NCBI RefSeq assembly: GCF_015291625.1
Contig: NZ_CP030047.1
Location: 4,526,001-4,590,000, forward strand
Direction of reading: 5' to 3'
DNA from: Bradyrhizobium sp. CCBAU 53421
Lineage (GTDB): Bacteria > Pseudomonadota > Alphaproteobacteria > Rhizobiales > Xanthobacteraceae
DNA length: 64,000 bases
How positions within the stretch are numbered: position 1 is the stretch's first letter; each line of letters starts with the position of its first letter. Of the stretch, positions 17,145 through 26,223 are shown in pieces. The notes under the pieces were generated by a model, which was not told the DNA's origin, searched no databases, and saw nothing but the letters and a program-made list of their open reading frames with translations. The position numbers were made by a program, and so were the translations under genes.

Positions 17145-18848
17145 ATGGGGCAAGCAGTGAAGGCGAAATTCCTTTCAACGGTCGGATTCTGTCTGATCGC
17201 GGCAGCGATCGCGAGCAGCGCTCCGGCTGCGCAAGATGACCATGACCGCGATCATCGTCATCCGCACGACATTCAGACGGCAACTCCAATCAAGCATCTC
17301 GTCGTCATCTTCAACGAGAACCGCTCGTTCGATCATTATTTCGCAACGTACCCGAACGCGGCCAATCCGACCGGCTCGATTCCGTTCATTGCGAAGCCGC
17401 ATACGCCGAAGGTCAACAACCTTGTCAGCGCCAATCTGCTGACCAACAACCCGAACCTCAATGCGGCCAACGGTACGGGCGCGACCAATCCGTTCCGGCT
17501 CGACCGCACGCAGGCCAACACGCGCTCGCAGAATCACGCCTATACGCCCGAGCAGCAGGCTGTCGACAACGGCAAGGAAGACCTGTTTCCGGAGTTCACC
17601 GGTCGCGGCACCGCAGGCGGCGTCGGCGCGTTCGGCACCAACGGGCAGGTGATGGGTTATTTCGACGGCAACACCGTCACCGCGTTCTGGAATTACGCGC
17701 AGAACTTCGCGATGAGCGACAACAACTGGACCGACACCTTCGGTCCGTCGACGCCCGGCGCGCTCGAAGTGGTGTCCGGCCAGACCAACGGTGCGCAGAA
17801 CATCGTCGGCACGTCGTCGTCGATCGCCGACGGGCAGGGCGGCCTGACGCTGATCGGCGATACCGACCCGGCTTACGACTCCTGCTCGAGCACGACCAGC
17901 CAGGTCCTGATGACCAGCAAGAACATCGGCGACCTGCTCAATGACGAGCGGATCAGCTGGGGCAGCTTCATGGGCGGCTTCGACCTGACGCTCAAGAACA
18001 GCAACGGCACCACCAATTGCGGCCGCAGCACGTTCTCGAGCAACGTCAACGGCACCATCGTGGACTACATCCCGCACCACGCCTGGTTCCAGTACTACAA
18101 GTCGACCGCCAACCCGACCCATGCGCGACCGATCTCGGTCAATGCGATCGGCCACACCTACGTGCCCGGCAGCAAGACGCTCGATCCGGCCAATCACGCC
18201 TACGATCTCGAGGACTTCTATGCTTCGGTTAAGGCCGGCAACCTCCCGGCCGTCTCCTACATCAAGATGCCGGCCTATCAGGACGGTCATCCCGGCAACT
18301 CCGATCCGCTCGACGAGCAGGCCGGCAATGTCGAGCTGATCAACTTCCTGCAGAAGCAGAAGGAGTGGGGCGAGACCGCGGTCATCATCACCTATGACGA
18401 CTCCGACGGCTGGTACGACCACCAGTACACTGCGCCGATCAGCGCCTCGTATGATCCGACCGCCGACCAGGTCAACGGTCCCGGCCAGTGCGGCCGCGGC
18501 ATCGGCAAGCAGACGCAGCCGAAGGGCCTCAACGGCCAGCCCGTGAACGGCCGCTGCGGTCCCGGCACGCGGACGCCGTTCATCGTGATCTCGCCTTTCG
18601 CCAAGAAGAACTTCGTCAGCCACACGCGCATCTCGCAGGCGTCCGTCGTGCGCTTCATCGAAGACAATTGGCTGCACGGCCAGCGTCTCGGCGGCGGCTC
18701 GTTCGACGACAGCGTCGAATCGATCACGGACATGTTCGACTTCGACCATGGCCATGATCACGACCGCGACGATCAGGCGAACAAGCTGTTCCTCGATCCG
18801 ACCGCCGGCACGGTTGTCGTCAGCTCTGACGATCATCACCATCACTAA
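17145..18848 (+). CDS. Exported phospholipase C-type phosphoesterase
   Basis: A 567-aa member of the phosphoesterase family that includes phospholipases C and acid phosphatase AcpA. The signature NENRSFDHYF is near residue 57, and later metal-site blocks include TDTFGPSTPG, TYDDSDGWYDHQ and GTRTPFIVISPFAKK. An N-terminal signal peptide precedes a cleavage region near SSAPAAQ. A GTG at 17157 (MKAKFLSTVGF) gives a tidier signal peptide and has GGGG before it, so the true start may be there. Both ends of the mature protein are rich in His and Asp (DDHDRDHRHPHD; SSDDHHHH at the C-terminus). Periplasmic or secreted; substrate unknown. Confidence 0.85.
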   Translation: MGQAVKAKFLSTVGFCLIAAAIASSAPAAQDDHDRDHRHPHDIQTATPIKHLVVIFNENRSFDHYFATYPNAANPTGSIPFIAKPHTPKVNNLVSANLLTNNPNLNAANGTGATNPFRLDRTQANTRSQNHAYTPEQQAVDNGKEDLFPEFTGRGTAGGVGAFGTNGQVMGYFDGNTVTAFWNYAQNFAMSDNNWTDTFGPSTPGALEVVSGQTNGAQNIVGTSSSIADGQGGLTLIGDTDPAYDSCSSTTSQVLMTSKNIGDLLNDERISWGSFMGGFDLTLKNSNGTTNCGRSTFSSNVNGTIVDYIPHHAWFQYYKSTANPTHARPISVNAIGHTYVPGSKTLDPANHAYDLEDFYASVKAGNLPAVSYIKMPAYQDGHPGNSDPLDEQAGNVELINFLQKQKEWGETAVIITYDDSDGWYDHQYTAPISASYDPTADQVNGPGQCGRGIGKQTQPKGLNGQPVNGRCGPGTRTPFIVISPFAKKNFVSHTRISQASVVRFIEDNWLHGQRLGGGSFDDSVESITDMFDFDHGHDHDRDDQANKLFLDPTAGTVVVSSDDHHHH

Positions 18849-18872
18849 GGCTCTCGGATCACTGGACGTCAT

Positions 18873-20222
18873 ATGAACGGCCGCATCTTGTGGCTTCTCG
18901 GTGCCGGCCTGCTCTGCATGGCCGGCGCCGTTGCGGCAGTGGAGACCCAAGGACTTCCGGCGACGAAAGGGCTTCCGGGGACCAATCCGAACCCGGTGCA
19001 GCTCAGGCGTCCGCCGGTCGCCCCGCTGTCCGGCATGGCGCAACTCGGCCAGAAGATCTTCTTCGACGCGTCGCTGTCCTCATCAGGCGCATTGTCCTGC
19101 GCGTCCTGCCACAGTCCGGACCACGCCTACGGTCCGCCCAACGATGCGGCGGTGATGTTCGGCGGGCCCGCGCAATCGCGGCAGGGGACGCGCGCCGTTC
19201 CGGGGCTGACCTATCTGGAGCGCCAGCCGAATTTCAGCATCGGACCCGAAAAGGACGAGGACGACAACGTCGTCGACTTCGCGCAACTGGCCGCGGCCGG
19301 CCAGCAGGCTACGCGTGCGAAAAAGGTCGCGACCGGGACTGCGGCGTCGGCGGTCAACATCGTGCCGCAGGGCGGACTGTTCTGGGACGGCCGCGCCGAT
19401 ACGCTCCAGGACCAGGCGATCTTCCCGCTACTCGATCCCAACGAGATGGATGGCGGCAGCATCGAGGTGGTGGCGCAGAAGCTGCGCAAGGCGAGCTATG
19501 CCCCACGCTTTGCCGAACTGTTCGGCGCTCAGGTGTTCGACAATACGCGGCTTCTGGTCGCGGAGGCGATGTTCGCGGTCGCGCGCTATCAGGTCGAGGA
19601 GCCGAGCTTCCATCCCTACACCAGCAAGTTCGACTACTGGCTGGAAGGCAAGACGCGGCTGAGCGACAGCGAGCTGCGCGGCCTGCAATTGTTCAACGAT
19701 CCGGACAAGGCCAATTGCGGCGGCTGCCATACGTCGCAGCCGACCCGCGACGGCCTGCCGCCGCTGTTCACCGACCATCAGTATGAGGCGCTTGGCGCTC
19801 CGCGCAACGCCGCGCTCGCAAGCAACCGCGATCCCGAGCATTTCGATCTCGGGGTCTGCGGCCCGTATCGCACCGACATTGCCGAGCAGACCCAATATTG
19901 CGGAATGTTTCTGACGCCGACCTTGCGCAACACCGCGACGCGCCGCGTGTTCTTCCACAACGGCGTGTTCACGAGCCTCGAGCAGGTGCTCGATTTCTAT
20001 AACTTCCGCGATACCAATCCGGAGAAGGTGTTTCCCCGCGGCGCCGACGGCACGGTGCGCAAGTACGATGACCTTCCGGAAAAGTATCACGGCAATGTCG
20101 ACGTCAGCGATCCGCCGTTCGAGCGCCATCTCGGCGACACGCCGGCGATGACGGCGCAGGATGAGGCCGACATCATCGCCTTCCTGAGGACGCTGACCGA
20201 CGGTTACCAGCCGGAACATTGA
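18873..20222 (+). CDS. Di-haem cytochrome c peroxidase family protein
   Basis: A 449-aa exported protein with a clear signal peptide (ILWLLGAGLLCMAGAVAAV) and two haem c motifs, CASCH near residue 76 and CGGCH near residue 287. This is the CcpA/MauG superfamily: periplasmic enzymes that reduce hydrogen peroxide or oxidise a protein substrate. The sequence is longer than classical CcpA. It lies 24 bases after the phosphoesterase gene on the same strand, so the two are probably co-transcribed, but no functional link between them is obvious to me. Confidence 0.85.
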   Translation: MNGRILWLLGAGLLCMAGAVAAVETQGLPATKGLPGTNPNPVQLRRPPVAPLSGMAQLGQKIFFDASLSSSGALSCASCHSPDHAYGPPNDAAVMFGGPAQSRQGTRAVPGLTYLERQPNFSIGPEKDEDDNVVDFAQLAAAGQQATRAKKVATGTAASAVNIVPQGGLFWDGRADTLQDQAIFPLLDPNEMDGGSIEVVAQKLRKASYAPRFAELFGAQVFDNTRLLVAEAMFAVARYQVEEPSFHPYTSKFDYWLEGKTRLSDSELRGLQLFNDPDKANCGGCHTSQPTRDGLPPLFTDHQYEALGAPRNAALASNRDPEHFDLGVCGPYRTDIAEQTQYCGMFLTPTLRNTATRRVFFHNGVFTSLEQVLDFYNFRDTNPEKVFPRGADGTVRKYDDLPEKYHGNVDVSDPPFERHLGDTPAMTAQDEADIIAFLRTLTDGYQPEH

Positions 20223-20296
20223 GTGGTCGCAACGGCTCACCGGCGGAACCCATAGGTGAGTTGGCAGGTCCTCGCCATGCGCGCATAGTGGGCGGC

Positions 20297-21082
20297 ATGA
20301 ATGTCGTCGAAGGCAACGGCGCCAGAATCCCCGTGATCGGGCTCGGCACATGGGAGCTGCGCGGGCGGACTTGCGCCCGCATCGTCGAGCAGGCGCTGCG
20401 GCTCGGTTACCGGCACATCGACACCGCCCAGATCTATGACAATGAGCGCGAGGTCGGCGAGGGGCTGCGCGCCTCCGGCGTCAAGCGCGACGACGTATTC
20501 CTGACCACCAAGATCTGGACCACGCATTTCATGGCGAAGGATCTCGAACGGTCCGCCAAGGAGAGCCTGGCGCGGCTGCGGATGACCGAGATCGATCTGT
20601 TGCTGCTGCACTGGCCTCATCCGCACGTGCCGCTCGCCGAGACGCTCGGCGCGCTGGCGCGGGTCAGGCAGGCGGGCCTGGCGCGGCATATCGGGATCTC
20701 GAACTTCAACGTTACGCTGATCGAGGAGGCGGTGGCGGCGTGTCCCGAGCCGCTCGCCTGCGATCAGGTCGAGTACCACCCTTATATCGACCAGGCCGAT
20801 GTGATCGGGGCGTGCACGCGCCATGGCATGGCATTCGTCGCCTACAGCCCGATCGCGAAAGGGCGCGTCAAGGGCGACCGCGCGCTGGCGCGGATCGGCG
20901 ACCGTTATCGCAAGACGCCTGCCCAGGTCTGCCTGCGCTGGCTGGTGCAGCAGAATGTCGCCGCGATCCCGCGCACCTCGAAGCTCGAGCGGCTCCAGGA
21001 GAATATCAACATCTTCGATTTCGAGTTGTCGGATGAGGACATGCGCGAGATCTCCGCGATAGCTGGTACCGGCGCACGTTGA
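20297..21082 (+). CDS. Aldo/keto reductase
   Basis: A 261-aa NADPH-dependent aldo/keto reductase. The tetrad can be read: Asp and Tyr in HIDTAQIYDNE, Lys in TTKIW, His in LLLHWP. It also has GISNF, QVEYHP and the cofactor block IPRTSKLERLQENI. It resembles the bacterial 2,5-diketo-gluconate reductase group, with methylglyoxal or other small aldehydes as usual substrates. Start at 20297 gives the standard N-terminus; the open frame extends upstream into the end of the peroxidase gene. Bases 21083-21258 behind it show nothing. Confidence 0.85.
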   Translation: MNVVEGNGARIPVIGLGTWELRGRTCARIVEQALRLGYRHIDTAQIYDNEREVGEGLRASGVKRDDVFLTTKIWTTHFMAKDLERSAKESLARLRMTEIDLLLLHWPHPHVPLAETLGALARVRQAGLARHIGISNFNVTLIEEAVAACPEPLACDQVEYHPYIDQADVIGACTRHGMAFVAYSPIAKGRVKGDRALARIGDRYRKTPAQVCLRWLVQQNVAAIPRTSKLERLQENINIFDFELSDEDMREISAIAGTGAR

Positions 21083-21258
21083 TCGGCCGATGCGCCGCTT
21101 GCCCGGGCATCATTGCGCGGAAAATCGCTGGGCAGCGGCCCGGATCATGCTATTGCCCGCTGGCCGATTGCGGTTCTGGACCGAATGGGGATTGAGGCAG
21201 GCGGGTTCCGGCCGGTATTGTGACCGGCGGGGAGACGACACTGATGTGATCGAGTGGG

Positions 21259-22137
21259 ATGAAGTTTCGGCCAAACGCGGATATGTTGGCGTCGGTGTTC
21301 GTGCACCTGATGCTGCTCGCGCTGATTTTCCTTTATTCGGAGGTGCATCAGTTCGATCCCGTCGCCGCTGACACGGTGCCTGTTGAGATCGTGACCCCGC
21401 AGGAGGTCGCCAAGAGCGAGGTTAAGGCCGAACCCGATCCGGTGCCGAGCCCGTCGCCGACCCCCGAGTTGCAATTGCCGTCGCTCGACAAGCCGGTGGA
21501 CTCCGCCAAGCCCGAACCAGCAGCGCAGTCGCCCGCGCCACAGCCGCAGAAGCAGGCGACGTCGCCGGCGCCCAAGCCCAGTCCGGCTCCGCAGCGTGCC
21601 GCGGTTGAGCCGCCGCCGGCGCCTCAGATACCACCGATGCCTCAGCAGCCAATGGCGCAGCAACCGGCGCCGTCACAGCCTGCCTATGCGCAGCCCGAGC
21701 CCGACTTGTCCGTCAAATACAATGTCATGCTCGGCTTGCCGCCCGACATCTCGGTGAAGCCGCCGGCCGATGCGCCGTCGGGTCCCGGTCCCGGCAAGGA
21801 TAATTTCGACGCCGCGGCCACCGAGCAGGCCGATGTCGGCTCCAGCGTGGCCGCGGAATTCCGGCGCCACCTGAAGACCTGCTTGAAACTCCCGGCCAAG
21901 GTGAGCATGAGCGACGATGTGAGGATCAAGCTCCGGGTGTTCATGACGCCCGACGGCAAGCTCGCCTCGTCGCCGTTGCTGATCGAGGCCACCGCGTCGG
22001 AAAAGGGGCCGCTGCTGCTGAAGGGCGCGACCGAAGCGCTGCAGGCTTGCCAGCCTTATGCGATGCTGCCGCGGGATCGCTACGGCGAATGGAAGGTGCT
22101 CGACCTCGACTTCACGCCGCGCGATTTTGCGTCGTGA
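21259..22137 (+). CDS. TolA/TonB-like envelope protein
   Basis: A 292-aa protein with one N-terminal membrane anchor (SVFVHLMLLALIFLY), a long Pro/Ala/Gln/Glu-rich periplasm-spanning linker (about residues 50-160) and a C-terminal globular domain (EFRRHLKTCLKLPAKV ... KVLDLDFTPRDF) like the TonB/TolA C-terminal fold. Such proteins connect the inner membrane to the outer membrane or peptidoglycan. There are no exbB/exbD or tolQR genes beside it, so its motor partner is elsewhere or it acts alone. No good ribosome site is visible before the ATG. Confidence 0.7.
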   Translation: MKFRPNADMLASVFVHLMLLALIFLYSEVHQFDPVAADTVPVEIVTPQEVAKSEVKAEPDPVPSPSPTPELQLPSLDKPVDSAKPEPAAQSPAPQPQKQATSPAPKPSPAPQRAAVEPPPAPQIPPMPQQPMAQQPAPSQPAYAQPEPDLSVKYNVMLGLPPDISVKPPADAPSGPGPGKDNFDAAATEQADVGSSVAAEFRRHLKTCLKLPAKVSMSDDVRIKLRVFMTPDGKLASSPLLIEATASEKGPLLLKGATEALQACQPYAMLPRDRYGEWKVLDLDFTPRDFAS

Positions 22138-22150
22138 GCCGGGGCAAGTC

Positions 22151-22828
22151 TCAGCTTCCCATCGCCTGCCAGGCGTTCGAGGCGAACTGCCGGCGCCAGA
22201 TCACGATGACGACCGCGGCGGTCGTGGCGAACAGCACCCAGGGGCTGACGAACCAGCCGAGATAGCCGAGCGCGAAGAAGAACGCGCGCTGGCCGCGATT
22301 GAAGTGCCGGCCCGCGGTCTCGAACAGCCGCGTGGTGCGGATCACGTGAGCCTCGGCCTCTGGCGTGTCGCGTTGGCCGGCCGGCGGCATCGCGCCGAAC
22401 AGGATCGCAACATAGTTGAACAGGCGATAGGCCCAGGCGAATTTGAAGAAGGTGTAGATGAAGATCAGGATCAGCCCGATGCACTTGATCTCCCACAGAG
22501 CGGGCGAGGGCGTCAGGTTGACCGGCAGTGCACCGAGCACGGCGAGGGCGTCACTGGTCGCACGCAGCAGCGCCAGCGCGCCGCCGATCGCGATCAGGCT
22601 GGTGGAGGCAAAGAACGCGGTGCCGTTCTGAAGCGAAGCCATGATCTGCATGTCGACCATCCGTGCATCGCGGTTGAGCAGGTTCCTGACCCAGATCTCG
22701 CGATAGACATGCATCCGCGCCGACAGGCTGTCGCGCCCATAGGCGGTGTGCTCCAGCGTAATGGCATAGACCAGCCATTCCAGCGCAAAGAAGCCGACGG
22801 CTAGGATGTCGACCCAATAGCCGGTCAT
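22151..22828 (-). CDS. DUF599 membrane protein
   Basis: A 225-aa integral membrane protein of the DUF599 family: four or five hydrophobic segments, the conserved MASLQNGTAFFASTSLIAIGG region near residues 63-83, and KFAWAYRLFNY in the middle. The function of the family is unknown. It converges on the TolA-like gene, with the two stops 13 bases apart. Confidence 0.85.
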   Translation of the reverse strand: MTGYWVDILAVGFFALEWLVYAITLEHTAYGRDSLSARMHVYREIWVRNLLNRDARMVDMQIMASLQNGTAFFASTSLIAIGGALALLRATSDALAVLGALPVNLTPSPALWEIKCIGLILIFIYTFFKFAWAYRLFNYVAILFGAMPPAGQRDTPEAEAHVIRTTRLFETAGRHFNRGQRAFFFALGYLGWFVSPWVLFATTAAVVIVIWRRQFASNAWQAMGS

Positions 22829-22946
22829 TGGTGCATTCCTTCGTCAATACGCGGCAGGTCCGCGCCGCGATGCATCCCGCGTCATGTACAGGTTGAACGC
22901 GTGCAATGCACTATGGCAAACTGACGAGGCAACAGGATTCACAGGC

Positions 22947-23600
22947 ATGCTCAAGCTCGTCATCGGCAACAAGAACTATTCGTCATGGTCGATGCGGCCC
23001 TGGCTGGCGCTGCGTGCCAACGACATCCCGTTCGAGGAAATCTTCGTTCCGCTCTACACCGACAAGGCCGACAAGGACCGCATCCTCTCTTTCAGCAAGG
23101 CCGGCAAGGTGCCGACGCTGATCGACGGCGACATCACCGTGTGGGATTCTCTGGCGATCATCGAATATCTCGCCGAGAAGTTTCCCGAGGCGAAGCTGTG
23201 GCCGTCGGATCGCGCCGCGCGCGCGCATGCCCGCGCGATCTCGGCGGAGATGCACTCCGGCTTCGTGCCGCTGCGCGGCGAATGCGGCATGAACCTGCAC
23301 CGGCCGATCCGCGCCGTCGCGCTGTCGGACGATGCGCGGGCCAATGTGGCGCGGATCGAGGAGATCTGGGCCGACTGCTACGCGCGCTACGGCAAGCAGG
23401 GCCCGTTCCTGTTCGGCGCGTTCTCCGGGGCGGACGCGATGTACGCGCCCGTGGTGCATCGCTTCCGCACCTACGCGATCCCGGTGAAGCCGGAGGCGCA
23501 GCATTATGTCGATGCCATGATGCAGCTTCCGGCGTTCCAGGAATGGACCCGCGATGGCCTCGCCGAGACGCTGCGGATCGCTCGATTCGAGGACGCCTGA
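22947..23600 (+). CDS. Glutathione S-transferase family protein
   Basis: A 217-aa GST. The thioredoxin-like N-terminal domain starts LKLVIGNKNYSSWSMRPWL, with KVPTLIDG and the glutathione-binding WDSLAIIEYLAEKFPE; the C-terminal domain is helical. The NKNYSSWSMRPWL start is typical of a proteobacterial subfamily without a known physiological substrate. ATG at 22947; the frame is open upstream without a ribosome site. Cytoplasmic. Confidence 0.88.
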   Translation: MLKLVIGNKNYSSWSMRPWLALRANDIPFEEIFVPLYTDKADKDRILSFSKAGKVPTLIDGDITVWDSLAIIEYLAEKFPEAKLWPSDRAARAHARAISAEMHSGFVPLRGECGMNLHRPIRAVALSDDARANVARIEEIWADCYARYGKQGPFLFGAFSGADAMYAPVVHRFRTYAIPVKPEAQHYVDAMMQLPAFQEWTRDGLAETLRIARFEDA

Positions 23601-23611
23601 CCTGGATTCTT

Positions 23612-23666
23612 GTTTTGACGCGTTTTCTTCACGCGAACCGGCATCCACTTCGCTCGAAAACGCTTC
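23612..23666. repeat. Short rhizobial-type palindromic element (GCGTTTTC...GAAAACGC)
   Basis: Arms GCGTTTTC (23620-23627) and GAAAACGC (23656-23663) flank CGCGAACCGGCATCCACTTC. Elements with this core are common between genes in Hyphomicrobiales. A related one with other arms (GAGCATGATC) and the same TCCACTT centre is at 57695-57741. Confidence 0.65.
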
Positions 23667-23776
23667 TTGCACTGCCGAATTGTGACAATGGCGACAAAGA
23701 TCGCGGCTTGACGCCGCGGGGCCGAAGGCGTCGAATCCGAAATACCGGTTTCGCAAGTCGTGAAAGGACTTAGACC

Positions 23777-24145
23777 ATGGGCATTCTGGATTCCCTGGAG
23801 AACTCGCCGGAGCTGAAGGGCATGCTTGGCCAGCTCGGGGCGGCGGTCATCCCCGTCGTGCTCGGCCAGGTGATGGGCAATGGCGGGCAGGGTGGCCTGT
23901 CGGCGATCGTCGCCAAGCTCGAGCAGGCCGGCCTCGGCGAGCAGGTCAAATCCTGGATCGGCACCGGCCAGAACCTGCCGATCACCGCCGAGCAGCTCCA
24001 GGAGGTCTTGGGCAGCGACACAGTCAGGCAGCTCGCCGCCAAGTTCAACATTCCGGTCGACCAGCTGTCCAAGGTGCTGGCCCAGCAGCTTCCGGCTGCC
24101 GTCGACGGCGCAAGCCCGAACGGAAAGTTGCCGCATACCGCCTGA
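23777..24145 (+). CDS. YidB-like (DUF937) protein
   Basis: A 122-aa YidB-family protein: GILDSLENSPELKG start, Gly-rich GQVMGNGGQGGLSAIVAKLEQAGLGEQVKSW split across residues 34-64, then GTGQNLPITAEQLQEVLGS. The function of the family is not established. AAAGGA sits eight bases before the ATG. The stretch behind it to 24374 contains a GCCCCAA...TTGGGGC hairpin. Confidence 0.85.
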   Translation: MGILDSLENSPELKGMLGQLGAAVIPVVLGQVMGNGGQGGLSAIVAKLEQAGLGEQVKSWIGTGQNLPITAEQLQEVLGSDTVRQLAAKFNIPVDQLSKVLAQQLPAAVDGASPNGKLPHTA

Positions 24146-24250
24146 GCCGGTGGAACCGGGTTCCGGCCGAGGTCGGCGGGCAAATTCCGGCTGGCACGTA
24201 AATTGCTGCCTATCGCTCTGAAAAACCTGCAATAATCGTACCTTTGCCAT

Positions 24251-24275
24251 GCCCCAATCTTGCTGGATTTGGGGC
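24251..24275. terminator. Hairpin after the yidB-like gene
   Basis: GCCCCAA (24251-24257) and TTGGGGC (24269-24275) form a seven-base stem around an eleven-base loop. There is no T-run on the plus strand, so termination is uncertain. Confidence 0.3.
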
Positions 24276-24374
24276 GGTGCGATGTGCTAGCTTGCCGCAG
24301 GGTTCTCAAAATGCCGGCTTGAGCTATCGGGACTGTCAGCTCGGCCAGCAATCTCTAAAAAAATGGAGAGGGCG

Positions 24375-24566
24375 TTGAAGCATAAGTACTCGATTGGCGA
24401 GATCGTCTATTTCACGGCCAGCAATGTGGCGCGCCCCGCTGCCAGCGGCACCTATGAGGTGATCCGCCTGCTGCCGACCGAGGGTGACGATTGCCAGTAT
24501 CGCATCAAGAGCTCGACTGAAGCTTTCGAACGGGTGGCCAAGGAGAGTCAGCTGGCGCTGTCCTGA
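24375..24566 (+). CDS. Small conserved-type hypothetical protein (about 63 aa)
   Basis: The peptide reads KHKYSIGEIVYFTASNVARP then GTYEVIRLLPTEGDD and YRIKSSTEAFERVAKESQL, a compact beta-rich fold with no signal or membrane segment. I chose the TTG at 24375 because GGAG at 24365-24368 is well placed for it; the ATG at 24363 four codons upstream has no ribosome site. Function unknown; the pattern (basic, SH3-like strands) would suit binding to nucleic acid or a partner protein, but that is only an impression. Confidence 0.7.
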   Translation: MKHKYSIGEIVYFTASNVARPAASGTYEVIRLLPTEGDDCQYRIKSSTEAFERVAKESQLALS

Positions 24567-24719
24567 ACGCGCTGTGCGCAAGGCGGCGGCTGGTGCAGGT
24601 TTCGCGCCGTCGCCGTCAAAAGGCCCTGTTCGCAGACCCATTGTGCTGAAGGTTGGACGTCGGGATGGCGGCGTTCGCCGTCGCTGGTTGTGCTTACGCT
24701 GCGTTGAGGGACATCGCGC

Positions 24720-25655
24720 ATGAATTGGGCTTCCTCGCTGGACCAGATCTGGCGCTCACCGACCTTCCCGATGTGGCTGACGCTGGCCGCCGCGGGCTTC
24801 TTTGGGATCGTCGTTCTGGTCACGCTGCTGCGCGCGGAAAAATCCGTCGCCAACGGCGCGCTGACCGTCATTACGCTGCTGTCGATCGCGGTTGCGGTCG
24901 CCGCGACGATCCGCGGCTTCGGGCCGGGCGGGCAGGCGGCGCCCGCCGACACGCGGACGGCGCAATTTACCAGCCAGACTGCGCCGGCGCTGGCCTGCGT
25001 CGACGACCTCGCCGGAGACGCCGTTCTCAATGCCTGCGAGAAGGTGCTGTTCGGCTCGTCCGACACGGCCGCGGCGGCGGTCAGCTATGCCGCCACGCAG
25101 ATCTCGCGCCTGACCGCGCTCGGCGACCTCGCAACCGCGGAGCGCAATTCGACCACCGAATTGCAGGCGTTGCGCCGCGCCATCGAGCACGACCGCTACG
25201 GTCTGGTGGCCTACGCACTGATGGCGCGGGACCACTGCACCCCGACCGCGTGCCCCGCGTTCCGCTCGCTTGGCGACAACCATCAGATCATCAACAACAT
25301 GAACGAGCGGACCTACGAGAACCTGGTCACGCGCTACGCGGCGTCCTGGAACGCCCCAGCCGGCGCGCAGGCCGCGGCCGCCAATGGCCTGGTCGCGGCG
25401 TTGCCGCCGTCGATGCCCACCGGCAAGCCGACCAATGCGGAGTTTCCGAGCGCGTCGTCGACGCCGCCGGTCAGCATCATGACGCCCGAACCGGCGAAGC
25501 CTGCCGCGGCGGCCTCGCCGCCGGCCGCACGCGCTGCCGCGGCACCTCCAGCTGCCCCGAAGCGGCCGCCCGCAGCAAAGCGCCCGGTCCAGATCGCGCC
25601 GGCGGCGGCGCCCCCTGCCGCGGCGAGCGCGCCGGCGGCTGCGAGCCAGGATTAA
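24720..25655 (+). CDS. Membrane-anchored hypothetical protein with Ala/Pro-rich tail
   Basis: A 311-aa protein with two N-terminal hydrophobic segments (WLTLAAAGFFGIVVLVTLL; TVITLLSIAVAVAATI). A middle domain of about 150 residues contains four cysteines (ACVDD, NACEKV, DHCTPTACPAF) that may form disulfides on the periplasmic side. The tail of about 80 residues is Pro/Ala/Lys-rich. I do not recognise the family. The GC-rich tail is repetitive at low complexity but not a tandem repeat. Confidence 0.75.
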   Translation: MNWASSLDQIWRSPTFPMWLTLAAAGFFGIVVLVTLLRAEKSVANGALTVITLLSIAVAVAATIRGFGPGGQAAPADTRTAQFTSQTAPALACVDDLAGDAVLNACEKVLFGSSDTAAAAVSYAATQISRLTALGDLATAERNSTTELQALRRAIEHDRYGLVAYALMARDHCTPTACPAFRSLGDNHQIINNMNERTYENLVTRYAASWNAPAGAQAAAANGLVAALPPSMPTGKPTNAEFPSASSTPPVSIMTPEPAKPAAAASPPAARAAAAPPAAPKRPPAAKRPVQIAPAAAPPAAASAPAAASQD

Positions 25656-25782
25656 GCGTGTACCGAGCATGATGACGGCTTGAGCCGTCATCATTGCGCT
25701 GTTCGGTGCGGTAAGTCCCGATATCCACTGCCGCCGCTATCGGTCCCTTTCCAAAGCGCTCGCCGGCGGCTACATCCGGCGC

Positions 25783-26223
25783 ATGCCGCTTCATCTCATC
25801 AAGCTCGCCGTCGGTTGCGACTCGGTCAAGGAACTCAAGGGCTGGGTCGCCGAACGGATGGCGACCGCGAAGAAAAAAGGCCTGCCGCTCCGTCACGTCC
25901 ACATCACGCGGATGACGCCGAAGCGCGAGGAGGAGATCCTCGCCGGCGGGTCGCTGTATTGGGTGATCCGCGGCGAGATCGCCGCGCGCGAGAAGATCAT
26001 CGCGATCGAGCCGTTCCGCGACAAGGACGGCATCGGCCGCTGCCGCATCGTGATGCAGCCCAAGGTGATCGCTGTCTCGCCGCGGCCGATGCGGCCGTTC
26101 CAGGGCTGGCGCTATCTGACTGCGGACTCCGCACCAGCGGATCTCACCAAGTCGAGCGCCGCCAGCGTGGCGTCGATGCCGGAACCCATGCGCCGCGAAT
26201 TGCGCGACCTCGGATTGCTATGA
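25783..26223 (+). CDS. DUF1489 family protein
   Basis: A 146-aa protein of the alphaproteobacterial DUF1489 family (LHLIKLAVGCDSVKELKGW start; HITRMTPKREEEILAGGSLYWV; PFQGWRYL). Function unknown. The last codons (Gly-Leu-Leu-stop) are the first unit of an 18-base tandem repeat that continues to 26265; since the unit is a multiple of three, each copy brings its own in-frame stop. Confidence 0.88.
   Translation: MPLHLIKLAVGCDSVKELKGWVAERMATAKKKGLPLRHVHITRMTPKREEEILAGGSLYWVIRGEIAAREKIIAIEPFRDKDGIGRCRIVMQPKVIAVSPRPMRPFQGWRYLTADSAPADLTKSSAASVASMPEPMRRELRDLGLL

Noticed and set aside
17175..19043. Minus-strand open frame of about 620 codons opposite the phosphoesterase
   Set aside because: Antisense shadow; its repeated Arg/Ala/Val/Asp composition mirrors the codons on the other strand.
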